Both the position numbers and the translations under genes were made by a program. From Neckera pumila (taxonomy: Eukaryota > Streptophyta > Bryopsida > Hypnales > Neckeraceae), in contig OZ018413.1 of the NCBI GenBank assembly GCA_963969595.1, forward strand, positions 8,670,211 through 8,734,210: 64,000 bases of DNA, read 5' to 3'. Numbering within the stretch: position 1 is the stretch's first letter; each line of letters begins with the position of its first letter. The notes under the pieces are model-generated. The model saw only the letters and a program-made list of their open reading frames with translations. It was not told the DNA's origin and made no database searches. This document shows, in pieces, positions 22,855 through 34,214 of the stretch.

Positions 22855-23600
22855 TTCAGGGTGCCCTCCCTAAACTGTATTTGTTAAGGCATGGTCTTGT
22901 CATGGACCTAGTCCTTCCAGCAAGTTTAGGATGCCCGTCCTAAACTGATCAGTCCAGCACGTTTCTATCATCAAGTGGGTCTTCCTCCGCAAGGTACTTT
23001 AGGGTGCCCGCCCTAAACTCTACTCATTCTTGGCAGAAGGTTTAGGGTGGCCGCTCTGAATGCGATATTCCTTTGCAAGGTTTAGGGCGGCCGCTCTAAA
23101 CGCGGTATTCCTTTGCAAGGTTTAGAGTGGCCGCTCTAAACGCAGTACTCCTTTGCAAGTTTTTGGAGTGGCCTCTCTAGACGTGGTATTCCTTTGCAAG
23201 GTTTAGGGTGGCCGCTCTAAACGCGGTATTCCTTTGCAAGGTTTAGGGTGGCCGCTCTAAACGCGGTACTCCTTTAAGGTTTAGGGTGGTCTCTTTAATC
23301 GCGGTATTCCTATACAAAGTTTAGGGCGGCCGCTCTAAACGCGGTACTCCTTTAAGGTTTAGGGTGGTCTCTTTAATCGTTGTATTCCTATACAAGGTTT
23401 AGGGCGGCCGCTCTAAACGCGGTATTCCTTTGCAAGGTTTAGGATGGCCAATCTGAACGCGGTATTCTGTTGCAAGGTTTCGGGGTGGCCGCTCTAGACG
23501 CGGTATTCCTTTGCAAGGTTTAGGGTGGCCGCTCTAAACGTGGTATCCCTTTTCACGGTATAGGATGGCCGCTCTAGACTCTACTCCTTCTCACGTGTCC
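22855..23600. repeat. 40-bp palindromic minisatellite (14 units) with outlying half-units
   Basis: From 23041, fourteen units of about 40 bp follow each other. Each begins TTTAGGGTGGCCGCTCTAAA (or with GGCGGCCGC) and ends in GTATTCCTTTGCAAGG. The first 20 bp form an imperfect palindrome centred on GCGGCCGC. Starts are 23041, 23081, 23121, 23161, 23202, 23242, then a 38+40-bp dimer that is itself repeated (about 23242-23396), and so on to about 23597. Upstream, isolated palindromes of the same kind (TTTAGGGTGCCCGCCCTAAA near 23000, and others near 22865 and 22928) occur at wider spacing, as does one near 23700. Confidence 0.9.
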
Positions 23601-24288
23601 TTGACATCTCCTTGTACTACCTCACTTGGTTTAGTGTACCCCCCCTAAACTGTGGTCTTCCCACACATCCTAGTCATCTAGCTGATCACTCGCATTGTAG
23701 GGTGCCCGTCCTAATCTGTACTCCTTGCGGCAACCGTAACTTTTTTCTACCGTTCGAGTTTAAATCCTTCGTCCGGGGACTTTTCCGTCAAATTCTCTGT
23801 TTCTCGTATAGTTCAGAGAGCCCGCTCCAATCTATAGTTGTCCCCACCAACAAGACTCGGTGGACTTATACTATAATTTAGACACGTCCATTGGGACCTG
23901 TTAAGGCACGTTCTAATTTCAGTATACATTGGTCTCTCTGAATGAGTTCTAGGCAATTTTACTATCACTACAAAGCGCCTGACCCAAGGAATTTGCGCCA
24001 TGGCTTACTGTTTTTACTGGCTGTCAAACAATTGTAGCGCACGCTTGAAATTCACTTTTGTGATGCTTGGTCAGTCAATCTAATTGTTCTCATTACGGTT
24101 CTCATTACTTACCTTGTTGTCTAATGCAGAAAGCTCAGTGTAATCTGGGAAGTAACTGCAAGGAGTTAGCCCTCACATCTCTTCCACATTCAATTTGCCA
24201 GTAATATCGGCTTTGAAGGCTTGAAGTTTTATTTTGACGAGGAATCATTTTGCCAGTCTGTACCGTACTTCGCTCCCTCGTGATCCGC

Positions 24289-24531
24289 ATGGCTTCTTCT
24301 AGCGAGTCTGATGGTGATGAGGTATTCTAATCATTTTACACCTTTCATTCTTGTTCACGCATAGGGGTGCACATGTAAAGTGTTGATCACTCTTGAACGG
24401 ATTATGTACCTGGCCTTCTGTCGTTGACACAGGCAATCACTTTCTTTAACCATCCCTACCAATTAGACATTTCAGCAGACAGCCAAATGGGGCTTCAATA
24501 TGTTCCCCAAGTACATCACTCCTAATCACCT
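24289..24531 (+). CDS. Candidate 5' coding exons of an unknown gene
   Basis: An ATG at 24289 opens MASSSESDGDE, immediately followed by GT at 24322 (phase 0). An acceptor ACATTTCAG ends at 24475, and the exon 24476-24531 reads QTAKWGFNMFPKYITPNHL up to a good donor (CACCT|GTAAGT). The acidic Ser-rich start followed by an aromatic, Lys-rich segment is protein-like, and the phases join. I could not find the third exon, and the alternative acceptor at 24433 would place a stop before the donor. The gene may be truncated or continue in short exons I cannot see. Family unknown. Confidence 0.35.
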
Positions 24532-27044
24532 GTAAGTATATCACTCCATGTATTGAACTGAGTGGAGGTGTTTGATCGACAACAATTTACAAACTATATA
24601 GCGCATTTAAGATGACCCTTTGTTTAATTCAGTACTAGAAGGGGCGTATTCTGAATAGCCTACTGTTCTAATAAATGCATTTATGCTAGTTTTTAACCCA
24701 TAAACGTTGCGGCAGACATTTTCTGGTTTTCTGAATGAGAGAATTGTTTGGTGTAGGACAGAACAACAATTATTCATTCTAGGAATTTTGTGTGGAAAGG
24801 GGAGATCTTCTATAGTAGCTTCACTTCCAATAGATACTTTTGGATTTTTTAATGTAGATGATGTCATACGGTAATGGGTTCGGATGATTTCCAGGGTCAC
24901 CCTTGCGTCCTTCAAGTGTTAAGGGCCTGTCATACTCAATTCATAATTCCCTCTGCAGTATCAGAAATGCTATCATTAAAAATATGGGCTTGTACTTGTT
25001 ACCATTATTAATATTGTATGCTACTATTAGTAATAGACTCAATGAAATCATTATTATGCATTCTATTCAAATATATCAAAATTTTACTAATATGTGATAA
25101 AATAAGTCCTTGAAATAATGAATTTTAATATTTTGTAAAAATATTTTTAATCATGCATACGTAGAAATGCTATTTTCACACAAAGTATATTTTACAGAAA
25201 TATAGTAGTTTGCAGTCACCTCTGTAATATCACTTTTATAGCTTTTATGATTTCAAAATTCTATTGCTACTACCAAATGATTTGAGAAATTTATTCAACT
25301 GAAGGGATTGTGGATTTCAGAACAATGAAGTTATTCATGAAATTTATCTTTTCAATTCATCAAGTTTTTGGGCGCAATTGTTTGTATTACTATTGTCTAT
25401 ATTACAATTGAGTGAACTTTTGAATGCATTATAATAAATTTGTATCTTTTACAGTATTTACCATTGCATATATTTCATTCTTCATTCAATAAATTTTTAT
25501 TGTACGTTTCAATATATTCTTACTTATAAACAAAATTACATAAGGATTTTAGTAATTTGTATTTGAAGATTTATTGAAATTTTTGTTCTGCATTCTGTCT
25601 AATACATAAAAATTCTAATAAAATGCTAATGATGAATGCTTAGCATAGCAAGCGCCAACCGCTAGTCAGACTACGAAAATCATACTACGAAAATCATACT
25701 ACAAAAATCGCAACGACCTCTATAATATCTCAGTTCAATTTTGAATAACATTATAGAAATTCAATTGCGTTTCTAATGAGTCACAGGATACTTTCTATTA
25801 TATATAATTTTTTCTTTTTGTGAAATGTTTTAAAATCGAATGGATACTTTTAAAAAAATTTCAAAGAAACTTTGCAAACAACATAACTTCAGATAAATTT
25901 CACGTCTTTTTAAAAAGCGATATTAAAGAATAAGAGAGCAGCACCCGCTAGCATTGCTCTACAAATTCAAATGTGAAGACTCTACTTACATTGTTCACTT
26001 GATTCTTTTTTTTTTATTGCAATGCTATCATCTTTGCAGTGGTTATTTTGCAAAACTCAGTTATGATATTAAGATTCTCTATAGTTACTTATATTGCACC
26101 ATGTAAATTTTTTGAAAGAATATAGTATGAGGATGTCAATATTTTCGTTTAAAGATTATGCACACTTTGTTTATCTACATTCTATCACACGAGAAATGGA
26201 AGAATGTAAAATATTTATTGCGTAGCAAAGCAAGCACCAATCGCTAGTAGTATTTATAAAATTCTAATGTTGAAGTGCATAGATTGTTGGTTTCAGAATG
26301 TTCCTTTCCCCTATATATATGTTGTAAGAGGAAGTTAAAATCTGTGAAGGATGCATGGGCAAGAACCAATCCTACGGGTATTTTAGGATTGACCAAGCAA
26401 CAATTTGTAACCCATACAGACAAATTATCCATTGAATGTAATTCTGAAAATTCGGATAAGATCCAATGAAGTAATTTCTGATTAGATGTGTGTCCAATTG
26501 ACAGAAAATATGAACATTTACAACCTTCATAAAAATATAATCCTTATTTCTATCCTAACTTCTTTGGCGTCCTTCGGAGCTAAGGCATCTTTTGAAAAAT
26601 GTCGTGTCAACTCTTTCAATTTAATTTTCACATATATAATACAATGTGACTTGTCAGAAGTACCCAATCGACACTTGAGAATAGTGAAACCTTGTTGGTT
26701 TCTTAAAGCCCAAAGATATGCTCAAAACGTAAAAGGTCTTGGATTTATCCTAATTCTGGTCAGGAAAGGATTTTCCGGTTAAAGAGGAAGAAAACCGGAA
26801 AAATAGATTTGTACTGACTTTGCTCCAAATTGTATAACAAGACTAAATACTTCACAGAATCTTGTGGGTTTAATCTTTAGAGTCACTTTGTTATGCTTTA
26901 GAGTGGTTTTTGTGAGCATAATAGGGAATTTCACTTACCCTGTGCTGCGACATATGTCTTTATGTTTTAAGGTTTGGCAGCACGTCTAGATCCATGAGAT
27001 GGGTTGATTTGCAAATTGGAGGTCAATTGCACTCAATACCATAG
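24532..27044. other. AT-rich spacer
   Basis: A 102-codon minus-strand frame at 24607-24915 and plus-strand frames at 26275-26469 and 26486-26782 are open but match nothing I recognise. Near 25660 the string ACTACGAAAATCAT repeats three times. A phrase GCAAGCGCCAACCGCTAGT (about 25650) recurs in diverged form near 26230, possibly the ends of a repeat. No gene is called. Confidence 0.35.
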
Positions 27045-27404
27045 GTGGGCAGTATTAACAATAAGTGGAACAAATTAATGAATCCACGGGAGGAATACAA
27101 TGCTTTTTCCTTGATAGAGTATAATTTTGTCGAGGAAAATCAATGTAACCGCATTTTCGGGGATGATTTTGTTCTAGCTAGTTTTGATTGCAATTTGAAA
27201 GTGTTGTCAAGATTTTGGAAGCTATAGGTGCCAATTTCAAACCATCTACGTACTACTCCATTATTTGATTTTAACAATGGTGAATTAGATGAGCTTATAG
27301 ACATCATGTGCACTAATTGGGCACCTTGTAAGGTGAAGGTCAACAAGGGCAAAGATTGGCGTAGCAAGCGCAACATATGGATGACTTTTGCAAAGCAAAT
27401 CTAA
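27045..27404 (+). pseudogene. Orphan reading frame interrupted by one TAG
   Basis: The frame opens at MGSINNKWNKLMNPREEYNA, reaches KVLSRFWKL, meets TAG at 27225-27227, and continues in the same frame as VPISNHLRTTPLFDFNNGEL for 58 codons to TAA at 27402. The composition across the stop is uniform and protein-like (rich in Asn/Trp/Lys), suggesting one former coding unit with a Gln (CAG) to TAG change. I do not recognise the family. It may be an exon of a transposon or host gene. Confidence 0.4.
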
Positions 27405-27539
27405 TAAATTTTGTAAATTGTCTCAACGAGTACATTTAGTTTGTATTTTTTTCTAAGGTTTATTTGTTGTTTTTAAACTTCAAATTATTTGCCATTGTTC
27501 TTAATATTGTAATGCATGCACCAAACCAATATATTTGGA

Positions 27540-28260
27540 TTCTTATGCAGTGCCAACAAGAAGTAGGAATCACATTATGAGGATAGTTTTGTACTAAAAA
27601 TTGTATCTTCAACACATATACTATTTTTTTGGTTTATCTACTATAATTATGGTTGTTGTTCTTACATGCATGTGTATATTATTGGTTTCAAGTAATTATT
27701 GGTTGTTTTGACTATCAAATTTTAGTTTGTTTTTTTCATCATTGAACCTAGAAATTGGTTGATTTGAATTTTTCTTAAATGTGCTGCATGTTCTATTGCA
27801 TGGAATTTGGCCATGAAATTGTGGTATTGCATCAATTCTACTTATTGTCTCATGTTCTTAGTTTTGATTATTGTCTCACCCTAAACAAGATTTTGTAGAT
27901 TCTTATGTCTATCACCATGAAGTAGGAACTAAACCATGAAAGCAATTTTGTATTGAAATTGTGACTTCAATGCATAACCTATTGGAGGGGATTCTAACTA
28001 TAATTTTGGTTGTTGTACATGCATGACTTTGTATATTATTGATTTTAGGTATTTCATAGTTTATTTTCACAATAGAATTTGAGTTTTGTTTTTTCACTAG
28101 TGAGCCTAGAGATTGCTTCATTTCAATTTTACATGCTTCAATGTACTGCATGTTGTTATGTATTGCATGGAACTTGTACTAAAAATTGTAATATTGCATT
28201 GTTTCATGATTATTGTACATATAATTTCAATGTAATGTTTCTTCTTCATATCTTGTGTTC
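27540..28260. repeat. Tandem duplication, about 360-bp period
   Basis: The two halves (about 27540-27890 and 27900-28260) align in order through these shared blocks: TCTTATG, GAAGTAGGAA, ATTGTATCTTCAA/ATTGTGACTTCAA, GGTTGTTGT, TGTATATTATTG, CTGCATGTT and TATTGCATGGAA. Divergence is roughly a quarter, so the duplication is old. No coding content. Confidence 0.65.
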
Positions 28261-28387
28261 ATACTGCCATTTTTCATATGCAAGCATGTCTCTTATTTGT
28301 AAAGGTAGCTTAAGGCGAAAGGGTTTCTATCTTTAATCTTTGTATTTGGCCATTTTTGAGAATATTTTGACCGGTTGTGAATATATC

Positions 28388-29040
28388 AGATAAATAAACA
28401 TTATGACATAATTACATATTATTAAAATATTATATATCAATGATAATAATATTTATTATAATTATCAATATATATAAACATATTTAATATACATAATATA
28501 CTATGTAACATATGTAATAATATAATATATTTATTAACATATATTAATAGACAGATATATTATAATAGTATATTTTATATACTATTATATAACTATTATA
28601 TTAACAGATATTAATATAATATATATATAAGATATATAAGTTATACAAATATATTATAATTGTATTATATATTATAATATATGTTAATATATATGTCATA
28701 TATGACATATATAATATGTTATATTATATATAATATAATATATATTATATATATGTTATAATATATATAACATATATTATGACATAATATGTATATTATA
28801 TCTTATAATATGTTATAATATATGTTATAATATATATAATATGACATATAAGTTCCACAGATAATATATATATATATTAGATATATATACAGCAATACAG
28901 ATAACAGTTATTATTATTATATAACTAATAATATAGTAACTATATAATATTTTAGTACATATATGGGTTTATGTTTATATATTTATATTATTATATTAAT
29001 TGTATTATAATGTTATATATTATTTATAATAATAGATGTT
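28388..29040. repeat. AT-only tract 2 (about 650 bp)
   Basis: Same vocabulary as tract 1 (ATAATATAT, AACATATA, GACATATAT, CAGATATAT). It starts after TTTTGACCGGTTGTG and ends before TTGGGTCATATATGTTGGG. It lies just upstream of the RECQ2-like gene remnant. Confidence 0.85.
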
Positions 29041-29260
29041 TTGGGTCATATATGTTGGGTTATATAGTCAGGACATCTGAATAAGCGCCAAGACTGTAGT
29101 TCAGTGGAGATTAATCTGCAGTGTAGCTAACTTAGCGTGCGTTTTTGCAACTGCGGTTGTAATTAGGGCTAGTTTTGTTTTCGGTTGGGAAATTCTAACC
29201 CCTTTGCTCCTCTGCCTGTGCTGGTACTCACACAATTAGGGTTTTTGTTGGGTCATAAAG

Positions 29261-31539
29261 GATGAAGTAGAGAAGACATTGATCCTCCTGCTGCCAGAAA
29301 TTACAGCTGCTGTCGTTGATCAAATATTGGCAGCGATGGAGAAAGTCTTGAAGGTTAGCTCACTTAATCCTTTTGCACGCACAGCATTCGTTTCCTCTTT
29401 TTGAATTACGGCGTTAGCAAGGCACTTGACATTTGCTGGGCTTGTGAATAACGACAGTTGGGCTATTTTGAGCAGGAGTTTTTTGGATACTCCTCGTTCC
29501 GTCCATTTCAAAAAGAGGTGGTCACACAAATTCTGAAAGGGAAGGATTGCTTGGTGATCATGGCCACTGGCAGTGGAAAGTCTATCTGGTAAGCAACTAC
29601 TTGCCTGATGGACGAGTTGGGTGACGTAAGGGTGATAGAATCTGTGATGGGCAAAATCCTTGAATTTGGTCGAAGATTATAGTCTTCGTATTCGCACTTT
29701 TGTGGAGTTTTAGGGTTTTGGGTTTCATGGCTGAGTGTGTTGAAGAAGACTTCACTGAATGAGTTGCTTTGATGTGGTCAGTTATCAATTACCACCTCTC
29801 ATCACCAAGAAGACAGCAGTTGTAATAAGTCCTCTCATTAGTCTCATGCAAGATCAGGTATAATACATGCTCCCCTCTCTTACATGTGAAGAGTTCGTTG
29901 TTACATTGCGACCATTTTTCTTTTATATCATTTACATAACAAAAGGGCACCCCCAGTAGATTGAAAATAGTTCCTGACGTTTAGTTGACTCATGTAGTCC
30001 TCATGTGGAGTTAATGTTAGTGCAAAGCGAATGGTGTTTACTATATATTGGCGTGAAGTTAGTATCGTTGGCATTAACTTGATATTACATTGGCAACTAT
30101 TAAGTGTCCAATCGCTTGATATTATTTTAGTATTGATTTAACGTCCTATGAGATTATCATAAACTATCATAATCTAATGGGGTTATCTTTTGAGCTGTAG
30201 GACGGAGAGATTTCTGACCCTTCTAACCAGTTAGGGATGTCAGGCGTTTTTGGTATTGCACATTTCATGTTCATTTTATGTTGTTATCTACATTGATAAA
30301 AGTCTCTGTTTACTGTTGAGAGGGCAGGTAATGGGTTTGCAATAAAGAAGAATTCGCGCTGAATACATGGATAGTGCTCAAACAGATAGGACTGTGAACA
30401 ATCGGGCTGAGAATGGCAAGTTTGATGTATTGTACATGACCCCGGAGAAGGCTTGTACTGTTTCTCAGAGGTCAGTCAACCTGTAGCTTGAAATGTTTTC
30501 GATCTAGATGTGTATGTTGAAAGCTAGATATTTTACTTCTTTCGGCCACTTTCTTTCTCATACGACCTGTTCTCTCAAAATTTAAGATCTCGAAGGAGCT
30601 TTTGTGTTGTTGTGTTGTGCAATTTCTGGACAGCACTTTTGAAGAGAGGGGTGTCTCTACTAGCCATAGATGAAGCCCATTGTGTCTCTGAATGGGGTCA
30701 CGATTTCAGGTATCAAATTTCTTTTCAATTTTTTGGCCACATGCTTGTGCTACAGTCGTGTAAACTTGTGCTAAGGAACATAAGCGAATGATCCGCAGGC
30801 ATGAGTATCAGAACCTTGATGATCTAAGACCTTTCCTGCCGAAGGTGCCTTTTGTAGCCCTTACTGCAACTGCCACACATAAGTAAGTGCGGAAGTCTTC
30901 TTCTCTTCTTGTGTACATAGAGTTATTTGCAAAGGTTTTTCTGTAGATTCAGAGGTATATTTCGTTTGAATGGTTCCCACCTAAGTCGAGAGGTTTTAAA
31001 AAATGTTGTTTCCTGAAAGATTTTAGTTATTGATTTCGTAAAGCTTGGCCTATTATTCTACTGGACTGACTGGTTGATGCCCACTATTAGCAGTTCCATA
31101 TATTTGCAGCTCACATGGAGTGGTTATGAGACAGGGTACGAGTGGATATAATACAATCCCTGAAATTGCAGAATGCTTTTACTGCGATATCGTCATTTGA
31201 CCGACCGAATATATTTTATGGAGTCAAAGGACTCAGCCGCACCGCCGCTTTTAGGGAAGAGCTTGCAAGGGAGATTCTGAAAGATGTGGGAAAGAGTGGA
31301 TCGACAATCGTATATTGTACAACTGTGAACGACGTGAATGAGGTGATGATAAATTTTGCCCCCTAGTTTATAGTACAAGACATAAATTCTTAGTAGTTTA
31401 TGTTTTATTTTGGGTCCAAAGTTTAGCAGCTTGATAACAAATCTATTCCTCAGGTTGTGGAGGCTCTTCAAAAAGCAGGAGTAGATGCAAGACCATATCA
31501 TGCTAAGATGAGCAATAAAATGCGTACTGAAGTTCACAG
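29261..31539 (+). pseudogene. RECQ2: RECQ2/MED34-like DNA helicase, 5' part, broken
   Basis: Eight exons join in phase: about 29261-29353, 29458-29588, 29782-29857, 30328-30470, 30623-30709, 30799-30882, 31135-31342 and 31454-31539. They give helicase motif 0 (FGYSSFRPFQKEV), motif I (MATGSGKSICYQLPPL across a junction), Ia (VVISPLISLMQDQ), II ([18 protein letters not shown]), III (VALTATATHK) and IV (GSTIVYCTTVNDVNE, then YHAKM). The MTPEKAC and FYGVK blocks fit plant RECQ2, a 3'-5' helicase also known as Mediator subunit MED34. Two lesions: exon 4 has TAA at 30343-30345 where Gln is expected (MGLQ-stop-RRIRAEY), and the acceptor before exon 5 reads TTGTGCAA at 30621-30622 instead of CAG. 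Motifs V and VI (with the arginine finger) and the RQC region are absent: AT-only DNA follows at 31800. All other splice sites are GT-AG, so the copy derives from genomic DNA, not from a retro-copied mRNA. Confidence 0.88.
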
Positions 31540-31799
31540 GTATAGCTTCATCAACAATTTAGTGATTCAAGCTGTAGTAGAATCACGTATCTGTATTATA
31601 GGTTTTGTTGTGTCACTGTGCAATATGTAGCCATGGCCTTACTGCAAATGCACCTTAGAGATTGATATTAAAAGTATGAGAAATCATTGAGTGCATTGAG
31701 TGATTGGATCTTTTGAGCCTACTGACTATGGCGATGAAAGACCTAAACTGTGTTCCTTTCCGTGGTTGTCGTAAGCACGTAATAGACGGGTCATATGAA
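31540..31799. other. Intron-like remainder downstream of the last helicase exon
   Basis: After the donor at 31540 (CACAG|GTATAG) the text is intron-like, and no exon encoding FGMGIDKP or QESGRCGRDG-type sequence appears before the AT-only tract. Confidence 0.5.
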
Positions 31800-32660
<861 letters not shown>

Positions 32661-32886
32661 TCCATACATTATAAATGTTTAACCCTTCTTGGTCACTACA
32701 TCTTGATTGCAAGATTGATTCCTTAACAACGCCATAGTCACCTTGGACTTCTTCCTCTATGACAATAGAAGAAGGAGAGAACCCGAAGCGAACATGAAGG
32801 AGATGGTCGGACACATGTACGAAACCTTGACTACCTAATGGTAAAACAAATGGGACCTCATGACCTCTTGCAACAATAGTAGCCAT
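32661..32886 (-). CDS. Unidentified N-terminal coding fragment abutting AT tract 3
   Basis: Minus-strand frame starting MATIVARGHEVPFVLPLGSQ at 32886 and staying protein-like through HVRFGFSPSSIVIEEEVQGD and ILQSRCSDQEGLN until it runs into the AT-only tract near 32660; codons beyond that are tract sequence. I do not recognise the family. Like the frame at 16955-18280 and the helicase exons, it is a coding segment that ends at an AT-only tract. It may be the 5' exon of a truncated gene. Confidence 0.4.
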
Positions 32887-34214
32887 ACTGAAGTGTTATA
32901 TAAAGTTGCAGGCAAGTTGCAACATTAGGAAGCAAGCAATGATGTTTACAAGTGCAAGGGGTGTAAATATAAAGAAGAATGAAAGCCTCTAGGGTTGTTT
33001 GAAATGAACGGACATATATCGTGGATGCCGTATAATTTAAAATTGAATTGATGATTTCAATGCTTGCTATTACGTATCATATCAAGATTTGCTCTACAAG
33101 AAGATATATCAATAACATTTGAAATGAAGTTGGGTAAGGCGGTGTACTGCGTAGTATCAATTAGTAAATCAGAAGTAATAAATGAATTATAATACTGACA
33201 ATGTATCATTTTCTGTCAGACAATGTTAGTTGTATTAGTGCTGGCACTGATAGAAGACGATAAATCAAAATGCCTTATATTGCATGATCTTTGACATGCT
33301 TGCAATGATAATTGCATAACTTTAGAAACATCATATTCAATAAAATGGGAGTTTAGGACCCTCCCAAAATAATATTGTTCATTTCTAGGTCAAAAAACTG
33401 AAGTTCTGTTGAAATAATTTTAATTTGAGTTGAAGTTATTTTAAATTGAAGGAAGTGGAATTTAGAGATATAAAATACAATCCCCATTAAAATGGGAATT
33501 GAAGGCGATTACAATTCATTATTAGTTTAGTGGTTATTGTATATAAATTTATATTGTATTTTGTGTTAGACACCAAGTCATGAGCGGAATGGTTGTTTGC
33601 AAGAGGCTATTTCTCCCGTTTTGGTGATCTCGGATTCGATTCCCATTTACTCCGTATGAGGGGCTACAAGAGATACATGACTTGGTGTTGCTAGTGAACT
33701 CTTTAGGCAAGAATGAGATAATAACCAACTAGCCCCATTTCTCAAACTGTGACAAGTGTTTAATGTGCTAACAAAATAAAAAGTGTTCTTAGCCACTACC
33801 CATTTTGCCACTACTATTATATTTTCAAAAATGAATTTTAAAGTAAATGCATAACTAAAATGATGTTGCTATTCATCAACAGAATTGTATAACAAAAATG
33901 ATGTCAATGTAGATAAAAATAATTGTATAGTATAATAGTAAATTATATATTAAATACTTTATATGAATACACTTGTTGCACAAGTTTCTTCATACAATAC
34001 AAATCAAAAACTCCAATACAAATTAAGGAAATCATTTATGATATTCTAAATTATACTATTTCAAACTACACTATCTACCCTATAAAAATCCTATAAAATA
34101 GTATAAAACCACATATGGTTATACAAAGCAAAACCACAAAATATAGCATTTAATAGAAACCATCAAATGCAGGTAAAAATACTAAGAACTATCTCCCTAA
34201 TGTCTTGCACATGC
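32887..34214. other. AT-rich spacer
   Basis: No coding content recognised. It contains the tRNA-like inverted-repeat unit at 33570-33688. The part after 33780 is AT-rich and may hold the 3' flank of the minus-strand gene at 34215. Confidence 0.4.
33570..33688 (+). mobile_element. tRNA-like SINE fragment within 13-bp inverted repeats
   Basis: ACACCAAGTCATG (33570-33582) and CATGACTTGGTGT (33676-33688) are exact reverse complements. Between them lies a tRNA-like segment with a near-canonical Pol III B box (GGATTCGATTCCC) and a weaker A-box-like upstream part; CGGA and TCCG can pair as the end of an acceptor stem. It does not fold as a clean tRNA, so a tRNA-derived SINE or decayed tRNA is more likely. 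Confidence 0.45.

Noticed and set aside
29320..29788. Minus-strand frames across the first helicase exons
   Set aside because: They span plus-strand exons and introns of the RECQ2-like gene and have no motif.
11059..30345. U-to-C RNA editing repairing the stop codons (TAA/TAG to Gln, TGA to Arg)
   Set aside because: Such editing restores exactly these codons in hornwort, fern and lycophyte organelles, but these are nuclear-type genes with spliceosomal introns and additional frameshifts; nuclear mRNAs are not known to be edited this way. Plain mutation is simpler.
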